NCBI GenBank assembly: GCA_018701055.1
Contig: JABIUH010000431.1
Coordinates: forward strand, 1 to 13,885
Source of the DNA: Woeseia sp.
GTDB lineage: Bacteria; Pseudomonadota; Gammaproteobacteria; Steroidobacterales; Woeseiaceae
Length of the DNA: 13,885 nucleotides
Direction: 5' to 3'
Numbering within the stretch: position 1 is the stretch's first letter; each line of letters starts with the position of its first letter. Positions 1 through 7,163 of this stretch are shown piece after piece. The notes below the pieces were generated by a model. That model did not search any database. It had not been told where the DNA came from and worked only from the letters and a program-made list of their open reading frames with translations. The position numbers and the translations under genes are program-made.

Positions 1-788
1 ACGATGGGATTGTCGCGACCGGCGCCCTTGTATTGCATCACGATTAATTTAGCGGGCAAGGTGGTTCCGCTGGTCACGGAGAGGAAGGAATGCATGCCTA
101 GTTTTTTGATTTCTGCCTCGCCAAGTACTTTGGTTTTCACGCCCTTGTTTTGTCGATCAATTTTTTGCGCGGTACGCGCGAGATACGCTGGCGTACAAAT
201 GTTTGGCGGCAAATTCCCCAAGTCTTTCGCGAGCGAGACGCCTGCGGCAATTGCTTGGCCATGCTCCGCTCCAAGCAGCGCTTTTTTTGCATCTCCCCTG
301 GAGTTCGCGGCGATGCAAACTTTTCGCAATGCATGGGGTGATGCTCTTCGGCCACTCTTCGTTGCCTCGAATCGATACAGGACAGAGCCGATTGCTTCTA
401 CGCTGTATCTGGCCAAGTAATAGGCATCGCTGTTGGTGACTGGCTCCAACGTAAGATAGTTTGCGACGTCCGAAATTTTGCTGCCTTTAACTGCATTCGC
501 AGCAGTTGAAACCGCACGGCGAAAAGCGGTCACACCAAAAGCACTCGCTTTACCCAAACCGACAACCAGTACGCGTTTGGCCCGAATACCGGTGACCTCT
601 GTCAGCAGAAGGCTGCTGCCCGGCCGTCCACTGACGTCGCCTTGTTTGTAGAGACGGCTTATTGCGCCTTGTGCTGCTCCATCGATATTCTCTGCGCCGG
701 CACTCAGCGTGCCGTCCGCGTAAACACCGACGATTACACAAGCGGTTGACCGACGAGACGCGGCACTAGTGGTCGTTATCAATTCCAT
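1..788 (-). CDS. pepA: Leucyl aminopeptidase (M17 family), N-terminal part, runs off the left edge
   Basis: This is a cytosolic dinuclear-metal aminopeptidase that removes N-terminal residues such as leucine from peptides. About 262 codons are present of a family length near 490-500. Residues 1 to about 165 match the N-terminal M17 domain (RSTACVIVGVY near 13-23, KRVLVVGLGK at 71-80). The junction to the catalytic domain follows, with the family signatures AKDLGNLPPNIC (187-198) and LGMHSFLSV (230-238). The metal-binding and catalytic lysine/arginine residues lie outside the window, so activity cannot be judged. The start is ATG at 788; it aligns with the usual MEF/MEL start, and a GGGAGA element lies upstream, rather far away. 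The gene diverges from lptF across 281 bp, the common gammaproteobacterial arrangement. I saw no convincing sigma70 promoter in that gap. Confidence 0.95.
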   Translation of the reverse strand, partial: MELITTTSAASRRSTACVIVGVYADGTLSAGAENIDGAAQGAISRLYKQGDVSGRPGSSLLLTEVTGIRAKRVLVVGLGKASAFGVTAFRRAVSTAANAVKGSKISDVANYLTLEPVTNSDAYYLARYSVEAIGSVLYRFEATKSGRRASPHALRKVCIAANSRGDAKKALLGAEHGQAIAAGVSLAKDLGNLPPNICTPAYLARTAQKIDRQNKGVKTKVLGEAEIKKLGMHSFLSVTSGTTLPAKLIVMQYKGAGRDNPI

Positions 789-1069
789 GGTTTCGAAATC
801 TCCCGGCACGCGACGACCAATCGCTCCCTCGTCGACATTGTTCGATGTCAATTGGGAAAATACGATGCGAGTCGCAAGCCTTTCTTGTTATTTGTTGCCA
901 GAGTTTTCGAGGACCGTAACTAACGCCTACGATCTGCAATCTCTAGACACCTTAGCTTCCTGAGACACAAGGACTGTCCCGGGCAATTCAAAAACGGTAG
1001 TCTACCCGATCCGACTGAACATGGGGCGATTCCCGCGGTCCAAAAGTCAGGGAAATCACTGATATAGCA

Positions 1070-2164
1070 ATGTTTCGCATACTCGATCGATACATATTTC
1101 GTGAAATCGCCCAATCCTGGTTGGCGGTCACAATGGTGTTGTTGGCTATCCTGCTGACCAATCAGTTTGCCCGTGTTTTGGGCGATGTCGCGAAGGGAAA
1201 ATTGCCCAAAGATGCCATTTTCCAGATCATTGGCCTGACCGCCGTGCAATACCTGACCATTCTCGTGCCTATTGGTTTGTTTCTCGCCATCATGTTGGCG
1301 CTGGGACGACTTTATCGGGACAGCGAAATGCCGGCGATGATGGCGTGCCGTGTTGGTCCGGTGGATATATATCGTCCCTTGTCATTTTTGCTACTGCCTC
1401 TGGCGCTGGCTGTTGGTTGGTTGTCGATGGAGATTGGACCGATGGCGCTCACTGAGGTCGAGCGAGTCGGTGTTGAAGCCCGTCGTCAGGCCGATTTGTC
1501 GAGCATTGAGCCGGGTAGATTTACGAGCGACAGTTCTCAGGGCGCGGTTGTCTACGCAGAAAACGTCTCCGTAGCTGGCGAAATCGAGAAAGTCTTCTTA
1601 CAGCGCCAGACTGAAAAAGGCGTTGAGGTGGTGATCGCGGAACGTGGTGAGCAAATCGATTCGGACGATCCGAATAAACGATTTTTTGTGCTGCACGACG
1701 GTCGACGCTACGAAGGTGTTCCCGGGACCACCCAGTTTCGTGTCATGGAATTTGCCGAGCACGGTATTCCTTATCAGCTGCCAAGCATTGAGGAACCGGA
1801 TCTTGAACCGCGAGCGATGTTGACCGCGGATCTTCTAAAGACGAATTCTGCTGATGCGCGCGCTGAACTCCACTGGCGAGTTGGAATACCGCTGGCGACA
1901 GTGGTATTGGCGATTTTGGCGGTTCCGCTTAGTCGTAGCCAACCGCGACAAGGGCGGTACGGACGCCTCGCAATAGGCTTGTTGGTGTTCATTATCTATT
2001 TCAACTTATTGAGCGCTGGCAAAGCTTGGCTGGAACAAGGTGTGGTTCCGGCCTGGGTAGGCCTGTGGTGGGTTCACGGTATCATGCTGTTCGCAGCGTT
2101 CTGGCTATTGGCGTTGCACAACGGTCTTTGGCGGCGCATTTTCCCGCGGAGGCCGCGTAAGTGA
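1070..2164 (+). CDS. lptF: LPS export ABC transporter permease LptF
   Basis: This is an inner-membrane permease of the LptB2FG complex, which extracts lipopolysaccharide from the inner membrane and passes it through LptC and LptA to the outer-membrane LptDE. The 364-residue protein has the YjgP/YjgQ layout. N-terminal transmembrane segments come first (LDRYIFREIAQSW at 5-17 before the first helix, then helices to about residue 135). A soluble periplasmic beta-jellyroll-like domain follows (about 140-265). C-terminal transmembrane helices end in a basic tail (RRIFPRRPRK). The length is normal. ATG at 1070 is chosen because it gives the usual M-x-x-DRYI/L-x-RE start; no strong Shine-Dalgarno sequence is visible. 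The stop overlaps the lptG start by 4 bp (GTGA), so the two are translationally coupled. The order lptF-lptG beside divergent pepA supports the F rather than the G assignment. Confidence 0.96.
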   Translation: MFRILDRYIFREIAQSWLAVTMVLLAILLTNQFARVLGDVAKGKLPKDAIFQIIGLTAVQYLTILVPIGLFLAIMLALGRLYRDSEMPAMMACRVGPVDIYRPLSFLLLPLALAVGWLSMEIGPMALTEVERVGVEARRQADLSSIEPGRFTSDSSQGAVVYAENVSVAGEIEKVFLQRQTEKGVEVVIAERGEQIDSDDPNKRFFVLHDGRRYEGVPGTTQFRVMEFAEHGIPYQLPSIEEPDLEPRAMLTADLLKTNSADARAELHWRVGIPLATVVLAILAVPLSRSQPRQGRYGRLAIGLLVFIIYFNLLSAGKAWLEQGVVPAWVGLWWVHGIMLFAAFWLLALHNGLWRRIFPRRPRK

Positions 2165-3225
2165 CGCTGCTGTCTACCTATCTCATGCGAGCCATTCTAG
2201 CCAGCACTCTATTGGTCGTTCTCGTTCTGTTGGCCTTGGCTGGCCTATTTGAATTTATCGGCCAATTAGATACCACGCAGGGCAACTACCAGATTCCGGA
2301 GGCGCTGTTATTCGCCGTCCTCCGCTTGCCACAGCTATCGTTTGAGATGTTACCGATTGCAGCGCTCATTGGTTCGTTGCTCGGTTTGGGTGCATTGGCC
2401 AACAACAGTGAATTAGTTGTGATGCGTACCGCTGGGCTGTCGGTCGCGAAACTGGCGGCAATGGTTTCACTGTCCGGTTTCGTTATTATGATTTTCACAG
2501 GTTTGATCGGTGAATTTATCGGTCCGCCGCTCGATTACTTCGCTCGAACGATGCGCGATGAGGCCCGCTATGAGCAGGAAGATCGCGATATTGGCAGCGC
2601 TGCGTGGGTGAAGGATGGGCCCGTTATTTTGCATCTCGAGCGAATAAATTCTGAATTCGAATTTGGTGCTTTGTACTTGTTCCGCTTTAACGAAGACGAC
2701 ACCTTGCGTTCGATCGCCCGCGCAGAAAACTCCGGAATCGATGATTCTGATAAGTGGATACTCGAAAATCTTAAAGAAACGAGATTTCAGGATGACTCTG
2801 TTCAGGTCGTCGAATCATCGCTCGCAGTTGAATCGTTCGACCTCGACGCCGATATGTTAGGCGTAACGCTGGTTAAGCCAGTGAGCCTGTCTGGACGGGG
2901 CTTGATGAGTTACATCGGCTATCTAAAGAAGAATGATCTGGACGCGCAGCGTTATGAAACGGAGTTGTGGTCGAGAATCGCACGAACGGTCACGGTCATC
3001 ATAATGCCAGTTCTGGCATTAGCGTTCGTATTTGGCTCATTGCGTTCGGCCGGCTCAGGCGGGCGATTGATGATCGGCGTGTTGATCGGCCTCGCGTATT
3101 TCTTCACCAGTGAAATGGTGGCCAACTCGGGTCAAGTGTTCAGGCTCAATCCTGTATTCGTCACATGGTTGCCTTCATTAGCCTTGATTGGCGTGACCGG
3201 TTTCGCGCTAACGCGAGTGAAATAG
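2161..3225 (+). CDS. lptG: LPS export ABC transporter permease LptG
   Basis: This is the second permease of LptB2FG, forming with LptF the transmembrane cavity for lipopolysaccharide. The 354 residues have the same layout as LptF: an N-terminal helix region (LSTYLMRAILASTLLVVLVL), further helices to about residue 125, a periplasmic domain (about 130-265, with YEQEDRDIGSAAWVKDG at its start), then C-terminal helices (ARTVTVIIMPVLALAFVFGS and later). The start codon is GTG at 2161, inside the GTGA overlap with the lptF stop. This gene has no ribosome site of its own and is probably translated by reinitiation. It ends only 10 bp from the stop of the converging RDD gene; no hairpin terminator is visible between them, so transcripts probably read into each other. 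Confidence 0.96.
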   Translation: MTLLSTYLMRAILASTLLVVLVLLALAGLFEFIGQLDTTQGNYQIPEALLFAVLRLPQLSFEMLPIAALIGSLLGLGALANNSELVVMRTAGLSVAKLAAMVSLSGFVIMIFTGLIGEFIGPPLDYFARTMRDEARYEQEDRDIGSAAWVKDGPVILHLERINSEFEFGALYLFRFNEDDTLRSIARAENSGIDDSDKWILENLKETRFQDDSVQVVESSLAVESFDLDADMLGVTLVKPVSLSGRGLMSYIGYLKKNDLDAQRYETELWSRIARTVTVIIMPVLALAFVFGSLRSAGSGGRLMIGVLIGLAYFFTSEMVANSGQVFRLNPVFVTWLPSLALIGVTGFALTRVK

Positions 3226-3235
3226 GGAGGCGCGC

Positions 3236-3655
3236 CTACTCCTCTGGTTTCGGGTAATAGCGTAATCGGGTTCGCGACAAACGGTCGTGCCACGTGAGTC
3301 CTTCACGGTCAAACAATTGCCACCAAAAACCCATGCCGAATACAAGCAGTGACACAATTGCTGTAAAGAAGCGTACGTTTAGCGCGGTAATCGAAGGACT
3401 ATCGCCGCTCATCGCCTCAACTTGAATGCGCCAGGCTTGCATGCCAAGCGTGCGTCCGGAGCGGCTCCAGAATCCGACAAAGAACAAGTAGCTGACAAGA
3501 AGGAGCACAATTTGGTAAAGAAGTTCGCCCGGTTCTACAGGCTCGCCGCCTCGCAATGCGATGAAAGGCAACGTCGCTAAAAACATGAGGGCTACTAAGA
3601 GTAGGCCATCGTAAATCATTGCGCCAAGGCGTCGTAGGAGTCCGGTGTTATGCAT
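3236..3655 (-). CDS. RDD-family membrane protein
   Basis: This is a small integral membrane protein of the RDD family, whose biochemical role is mostly unknown; some relatives take part in ion exchange. With the ATG at 3655 it has 139 residues. The family residues are visible: arginines in GLLRRLGAMIYDGLLL (R8/R9, D16), then a hydrophobic helix, a second long helix (YQIVLLLVSYLFFVGFW), the GRTLGMQAWRIQV signature, a third helix and a C-terminal GLTWHDRLSRTRL segment with the conserved aspartate. A GTG at 3691 would add 12 residues but overlaps the upstream permease by 44 bp and has AGGAC almost touching the start codon. The ATG has AGGA about 14 bp upstream and overlaps the permease stop by 8 bp, so I prefer it without certainty. 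It probably forms an operon with the permease. RDD genes next to lptFG are common in this group of bacteria. Confidence 0.88.
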   Translation of the reverse strand: MHNTGLLRRLGAMIYDGLLLVALMFLATLPFIALRGGEPVEPGELLYQIVLLLVSYLFFVGFWSRSGRTLGMQAWRIQVEAMSGDSPSITALNVRFFTAIVSLLVFGMGFWWQLFDREGLTWHDRLSRTRLRYYPKPEE

Positions 3656-4982
3656 TGCTTGAAGTTTCCTGATCTCGTCGTTTGTATTCACGTCCTATCC
3701 AAATAGTCACAACACTCCAGAGCAGCGCAATCGGCACACACACAAGTGCGATGCCGCTGAGACCGATGCCGCTCATAGAGCGAACCGTCCAGCTTGTGAG
3801 GACGTCCCAGGCGCGATAGACAGTTGTTTCAATGAAGTTCTTAGCTTTGTATTTTGATTCTTTTGATACTACAGAGTAGAGCATGTCGGTGGTTGGTTTG
3901 GTAAACCCGAACCCGATCGAGCGGCGCAATACCTGCAGGCCCGCGATAATCATAAAAGCAGGATTGAGTGCGAGCAGGGTAAAACCAATGACGGATACTA
4001 GCGGTAACAACGCGAGTGTGCGGCCGATGCCGATACGGCGAACCGAGTGTTTGACGAGCAATAACTGTCCAATAAAAGACAAGGCATTGATCATCGCGTC
4101 CATGATCGCGAATACTTGCGTTTGCCGATCAGTGCCATCAAATGTGATGCTCACCATTTCGGCCATGTAAATGTAAGTCGCTCCACCCAGGAAGTTGGCG
4201 CAAGCCAGTGCAAATGCAATCGCCGCAAAATACGGCTGTGTGAGAACCTGCTTGGCGCCAGCCCAGGCACTGCCGCCGATGATGGCCGGTTGCGCTGCAG
4301 TGGTTTCTTCGCTGTCCGCTGCCGCGTCACGTAGTCGAACCCAGCGACGCAATCGAAAAACGCAATAGACGGCGAGAAGTAATAGTGCTGCCGATATCGG
4401 CAACAAGTTTTGAAACCCAATTCTTGTGACCAGCAAGCTGGTGGCAATAGGTCCGATCAAGGCGCCAGTACTCCCGCCAGCAGAAATCACGCCGAAAAGG
4501 CGGCGACTCTGCTTGCGCGTATAGATATCGGCCATGAAACTCCAAAAAACCGACACCACGAATAAATTAAACACGCTGAGCCAGATGAAGAAGGCACGAC
4601 TGATCCAGATCTGACTAATCTCGTTGTTTTGGGCGTAGGTGAATACGGCAAAGAAAATTAGAATATTGGCGACGAAAAAATAGTAGATCCAAGGCAGAAA
4701 TACGCGGCGTGGAAATTTCGAAGTGAGCCAGCCGAAAACGGGGGTCACCAGAAGCATCAATGTGAATGTGCCGGTAAAGAGCCACGGGATGTTAGTGACA
4801 CCGCTAACGATCGCCATTGCCTCGCGTACAGAGCGCAGCATGAAGTAGGACGACAGAATGCAGAAGAAGTACGCGAAAGACCACGCGACGGCAACAAACT
4901 CACCCGGTTCAATTCCAAGCGTGCGCGATGCCAGTCGAACGAATGCCGACTTCGATCTGTTTTCTGTTGATTGAGAGGTCAC
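3648..4982 (-). CDS. MFS-type permease, resembles the ATP/ADP-carrier-like (TLC) group
   Basis: This is a 444-residue polytopic membrane protein with about 12 hydrophobic segments. The N-terminal region AVAWSFAYFFCILSSYFMLRSVREAM (about 32-57) resembles the start of MFS proteins annotated as NTP/NDP exchange-like transporters. Further features are the loop FGWLTSKFPRRVFLPW (about 83-98), WSFMADIYTRKQSRRLFGVISAGGSTGALIGP (about 147-178), which is a typical MFS-like motif region, and a basic central loop (RLRRWVRLRD) between the two halves. The substrate cannot be read from the sequence; nucleotide transport is only a resemblance. The start is GTG at 4982, supported by AAAGGG four bases upstream; an ATG two bases further up would meet a stop at once. 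It is followed by the overlapping RDD gene and diverges from the MAPEG gene across a 175-bp gap. Confidence 0.82.
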   Translation of the reverse strand: MTSQSTENRSKSAFVRLASRTLGIEPGEFVAVAWSFAYFFCILSSYFMLRSVREAMAIVSGVTNIPWLFTGTFTLMLLVTPVFGWLTSKFPRRVFLPWIYYFFVANILIFFAVFTYAQNNEISQIWISRAFFIWLSVFNLFVVSVFWSFMADIYTRKQSRRLFGVISAGGSTGALIGPIATSLLVTRIGFQNLLPISAALLLLAVYCVFRLRRWVRLRDAAADSEETTAAQPAIIGGSAWAGAKQVLTQPYFAAIAFALACANFLGGATYIYMAEMVSITFDGTDRQTQVFAIMDAMINALSFIGQLLLVKHSVRRIGIGRTLALLPLVSVIGFTLLALNPAFMIIAGLQVLRRSIGFGFTKPTTDMLYSVVSKESKYKAKNFIETTVYRAWDVLTSWTVRSMSGIGLSGIALVCVPIALLWSVVTIWIGREYKRRDQETSSNA

Positions 4983-5157
4983 ATTGCCCTTTAAACTGAT
5001 AAGACTTCTGCCCGCAGCGGGGAGTTTGCGGTACTATATTTTCGAACACCCATTACTAGAAAAACTGAGAATCTCGCTCAGGCCGCAGTTTACCTATCAA
5101 TAGGCACTTTGCGGAGACTGATCAAGATAAAACGGTAATAAAAATAAGGAAAATGCC

Positions 5158-5547
5158 GTGGAATACGTCGCAATTGTTACAGGTCTTGTTTTGCTACAGC
5201 TCTTTTGGTTCTCGTTGCAAGTTGGTAAGGCCCGGGAAGCGCACAAATGTCCGGCACCCGCAATGTCAGGTCCACCCGAGTTTGAACGCGCCTACCGAGT
5301 GCACATGAATACGCTCGAGCAACTGGTCATCCTAATTCCGTCAATGTGGATGTTCGCGTATTTCACCGAGCAGGCGGATGTCGCAGCTAGCTTAGGCATC
5401 GTATTTATTGTCGGCAGGCTATTGTACCGCAGTACTTATATGGCGGACCCCGCTTCGAGAACAATAGGTTTCATGGTCGGTTTTGTGCCCATGATGATCA
5501 TGTTGGTCGGCAGCATGATTGGCGCTGGAATGAAATTAATCGGATGA
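5158..5547 (+). CDS. MAPEG-family membrane protein
   Basis: This is a 129-residue membrane protein of the MAPEG superfamily (membrane-associated proteins in eicosanoid and glutathione metabolism). Bacterial members are often microsomal-type glutathione transferases or are uncharacterised. There are four predicted helices: about 3-22, 53-70, 74-92 and 103-127. The conserved polar face is present between helices 1 and 2: FERAYRVHMNTLEQ (42-55), with R47, N51 and E54, the positions the family uses near the glutathione site. The start is GTG at 5158, with AAGGA about eight bases upstream; an ATG at 5154 lies in another frame. The zinc-ribbon gene begins 7 bp downstream, so the two are probably co-transcribed. 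Another glutathione-related gene (yghU) lies at the right end of the window, but nothing visible links them. Confidence 0.9.
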   Translation: MEYVAIVTGLVLLQLFWFSLQVGKAREAHKCPAPAMSGPPEFERAYRVHMNTLEQLVILIPSMWMFAYFTEQADVAASLGIVFIVGRLLYRSTYMADPASRTIGFMVGFVPMMIMLVGSMIGAGMKLIG

Positions 5548-5554
5548 CCGCTCT

Positions 5555-5794
5555 GTGCTGAAGCTTGCAACTTTTACGGATTTGCAGGAACTGCAGCACA
5601 CTTTGGGACTCTATTGTTTGCGGTGCGACCGTTGGGGTGAGGCCGATCTGGCAGGGCTGATCTCAAGCGGTCGTGGTCACCGACGAGTCGTTGAGTCGCG
5701 TTTCCGATGTCGTAGTTGCGGCGAGCTGGTGGACAAGCAACTAAGGCCACCAGTACCTGAAGTCGGTGGTGCCGTTGGTTATATCGGAGGCTGA
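5555..5794 (+). CDS. Small zinc-ribbon protein, function unknown
   Basis: This is a 79-residue soluble protein with two CxxC pairs, YCLRC (C21, C24) and FRCRSC (C52, C55), 28 residues apart, as in a treble-clef or zinc-ribbon fold. The middle holds a basic segment (RGHRRVVESRFR). I do not recognise a named family. Small proteins with LYCxxC...FRCxxCG occur as hypothetical proteins in Gammaproteobacteria and may bind nucleic acid or a protein partner. The start is GTG at 5555, seven bases after the MAPEG stop, with no clear Shine-Dalgarno sequence, so translation probably depends on the upstream gene. A competing 94-codon frame on the opposite strand (5574-5858) shows no family-like pattern, whereas the paired cysteines favour this one. 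Confidence 0.65.
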   Translation: MLKLATFTDLQELQHTLGLYCLRCDRWGEADLAGLISSGRGHRRVVESRFRCRSCGELVDKQLRPPVPEVGGAVGYIGG

Positions 5795-5823
5795 CTGACC
5801 CGCCAGCCATAAGGAGTTCGGCT

Positions 5824-6039
5824 GTGTTGGTTAGTGTTGTCAGATGTGGTTTCATCATAATTGTTGCGGTTCTTACTTTTCCGCAATCTACTTATGCGCG
5901 GCGCGCATTTGATCACGACATTCTGAAAGACTCGTTCGGTTATGACCGAAATTTTTCGCGCGGCAAGTTATCGTCTGCCGCGAATATCTGGCTAGGCAGC
6001 AGCAGAAGCCATGCGGATGCCAAGACTTTCAGGATGTGA
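5824..6039 (+). CDS. Putative small exported protein, unrecognised
   Basis: This is a 71-codon frame whose best support is a strong ribosome site: AAGGAG at 5811-5816, seven bases before a GTG start. The N-terminus looks like a Sec signal peptide: one arginine (VVRCG), a hydrophobic stretch (FIIIVAVLTF), then QSTYA with a possible cleavage after residue 25. The mature part would be about 46 residues, basic and aromatic (RRAFDHD, FGYDRNFSRG), with no cysteine. I recognise no family. It lies 29 bp after the zinc-ribbon gene on the same strand and could be the last gene of that cluster. It could also be a chance frame; the ribosome site and signal-like start are the only evidence. Confidence 0.4.
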   Translation: MLVSVVRCGFIIIVAVLTFPQSTYARRAFDHDILKDSFGYDRNFSRGKLSSAANIWLGSSRSHADAKTFRM

Positions 6040-6095
6040 CTTGCGACTCCCACAGTAGACGTCCGGGCCATGCGGAAGTCTGTTAAAACAGCATT

Positions 6096-6113
6096 GACGC
6101 TGAGTTGAGCGTC
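6096..6113 (-). terminator. Possible rho-independent terminator of the nitrile hydratase operon
   Basis: This is a perfect 6-bp GC-rich stem, GACGCT/AGCGTC, with a 6-base loop. It starts 5 bp beyond the stop of the nitrile hydratase accessory gene in its reading direction. A short T run (TTTT) follows on the minus strand about seven bases after the stem, so the tract is poor and displaced. The position fits an operon end; the stem is too short for high confidence. Confidence 0.35.
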
Positions 6114-6117
6114 TTGC

Positions 6118-6489
6118 TCAGGAGTGGTCGTGGTCGTGATGCAGCTGTCCTTCCCGTCTATGATGATCGTGATCGCGAATGGACTGTCCTTCTGCGATGA
6201 GATCCTCGGTGTCGGCTAATTTCTTATCAATGATCAGCGCCTCTAGGGCCGTTAACCAATGATCGTAATATCGTTCACCGGTATTGACCTCACCGCGAGC
6301 TTCGGCATCTTTTAATGTTGTGCTCAGTGACAATGCCCATTCGTCTCGAGAAATCGTGTGCGATTCTATTAACTCAACGACGATAGCGAAGGCATTCGCC
6401 TGCCAGGCCTCCGAAAATACGGGTCCGTCGTTGTCGCGCGGTAAAAGCGGTAGATCCGCGAGCGCCTGGCCGGGGTTAGTGGTTGTCAT
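6118..6489 (-). CDS. Nitrile hydratase accessory (activator) protein with His-rich tail
   Basis: This is the small accessory protein that delivers cobalt to the nitrile hydratase alpha subunit; in characterised cobalt enzymes it acts by subunit exchange with the alpha subunit. It has 123 residues. The family pattern is visible: LPRDNDGPVFSEAWQANAFAI (17-37), ISRDEWALSLSTTL (46-59), YYDHWLTALEALI (74-86). The ATG at 6489 is chosen because it overlaps the beta-subunit stop (ATGA), giving translational coupling; a GTG at 6522 would add 11 residues inside the beta gene. The C-terminus is unusual: residues 107-122 hold seven histidines with aspartates (HDHH, then HHDHDH), a likely metal-binding tail. 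It is the last gene of the alpha-beta-accessory operon and is followed by a possible terminator. Confidence 0.9.
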   Translation of the reverse strand: MTTTNPGQALADLPLLPRDNDGPVFSEAWQANAFAIVVELIESHTISRDEWALSLSTTLKDAEARGEVNTGERYYDHWLTALEALIIDKKLADTEDLIAEGQSIRDHDHHRREGQLHHDHDHS

Positions 6490-7151
6490 GATTGGCTCGC
6501 CGGTTCTAGGTGGAAGTCCCACAGTTCAGCGCTGATGCGATCATTCGGGTTGCCGCGGTCTCCCCACAACTCCGATCCTGTGAAAGTGACCGTGTAAAGG
6601 TGCTGTTGATTTGGATCTTCATTGCCGACCACGTCGTCGAGATATCGGTGAACACCATGGTGCGCTTGAATCACACCCTGGTGACCGCGGGCATATCGTG
6701 GCACTCGTGTGTGGCCGCTGGGATGTTGGTTTTTGACTAAGACTTCGTCTCCCGGCGAGAATCGTGGCGCTACCGTCGCTTTTCGCTCGTCGCTATTGTC
6801 TGATGCCAGACCTTGGATTGTTTCAGCCGGCCCTGGTGGCGTGAAATTGGGAAAGTCCGGCATTGTCAGCGGGCCGTCCGGATTCTCGAGTTCCTCTGCA
6901 GTGGCCAGCTCGCTGCGAAGCAAGGCTTGTTCTTCGCCGTAGAGCCATTTCGCGTAGTAAGGCAACGTTAGATACAAATCGGGCGGGATGCGTTCGAGGT
7001 CGACACGTAGCCCACCTGAATATCCAGGAATGGCCTGCGACCAAACCAAGCCCCAAAGCGCACGTTCCCAGTCTTCCTTGAGTGCAGGGCCCTGGTCTCT
7101 TTCCGGAAGCGTAAATCCATCCATGCCGCCGAGATCATGAATTGTATTCAT
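6486..7151 (-). CDS. nthB: Nitrile hydratase beta subunit
   Basis: This is the beta subunit of nitrile hydratase, which hydrates nitriles to amides. It forms the active-site pocket with alpha and stabilises the metal centre. It is 221 residues long, normal for the family. The N-terminus MNTIHDLGGMDGF is the classical start. Other signatures are LERIPPDLYLTLPYYAKWL (52-70), RYARGHQGVIQAHHGVH (152-168), QHLYTVTF (183-190), SELWGD (193-198) and a C-terminal LWDFHLEP. Arg54 and one of the arginines at 152/155 sit where the family has arginines that contact the oxidised cysteines of the alpha subunit. Two segments (about 112-128) look like a variable linker. There is no signal peptide. The ribosome site GAGGAG lies eight bases upstream and overlaps the alpha stop, so expression is coupled to alpha. 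If alpha is exported by Tat, beta would have to travel with it as a folded complex. Confidence 0.96.
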   Translation of the reverse strand: MNTIHDLGGMDGFTLPERDQGPALKEDWERALWGLVWSQAIPGYSGGLRVDLERIPPDLYLTLPYYAKWLYGEEQALLRSELATAEELENPDGPLTMPDFPNFTPPGPAETIQGLASDNSDERKATVAPRFSPGDEVLVKNQHPSGHTRVPRYARGHQGVIQAHHGVHRYLDDVVGNEDPNQQHLYTVTFTGSELWGDRGNPNDRISAELWDFHLEPASQS

Positions 7152-7163
7152 TCTTCTAACTCC

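Noticed and set aside
4..420. 138-codon plus-strand frame at the left edge
   Set aside because: It lies antisense to pepA, whose translation matches the leucyl aminopeptidase family throughout; this frame has no domain pattern.
846..851. Perfect TTGACA hexamer (minus strand) upstream of pepA, considered as a -35 box
   Set aside because: No acceptable -10 hexamer lies 16-18 bp downstream on that strand.
920..1249. 109-codon minus-strand frame across the lptF start
   Set aside because: It overlaps the lptF coding region and shows no recognisable features; most likely a chance frame.
5574..5858. 94-codon minus-strand frame opposite the zinc-ribbon gene
   Set aside because: The plus-strand frame has paired CxxC motifs and fits the cluster direction; the minus frame has no such pattern.
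6490..6522. Upstream GTG start for the nitrile hydratase accessory gene
   Set aside because: It lies within the beta gene; the ATG overlapping the beta stop (ATGA) gives the usual coupled start and the expected N-terminus.
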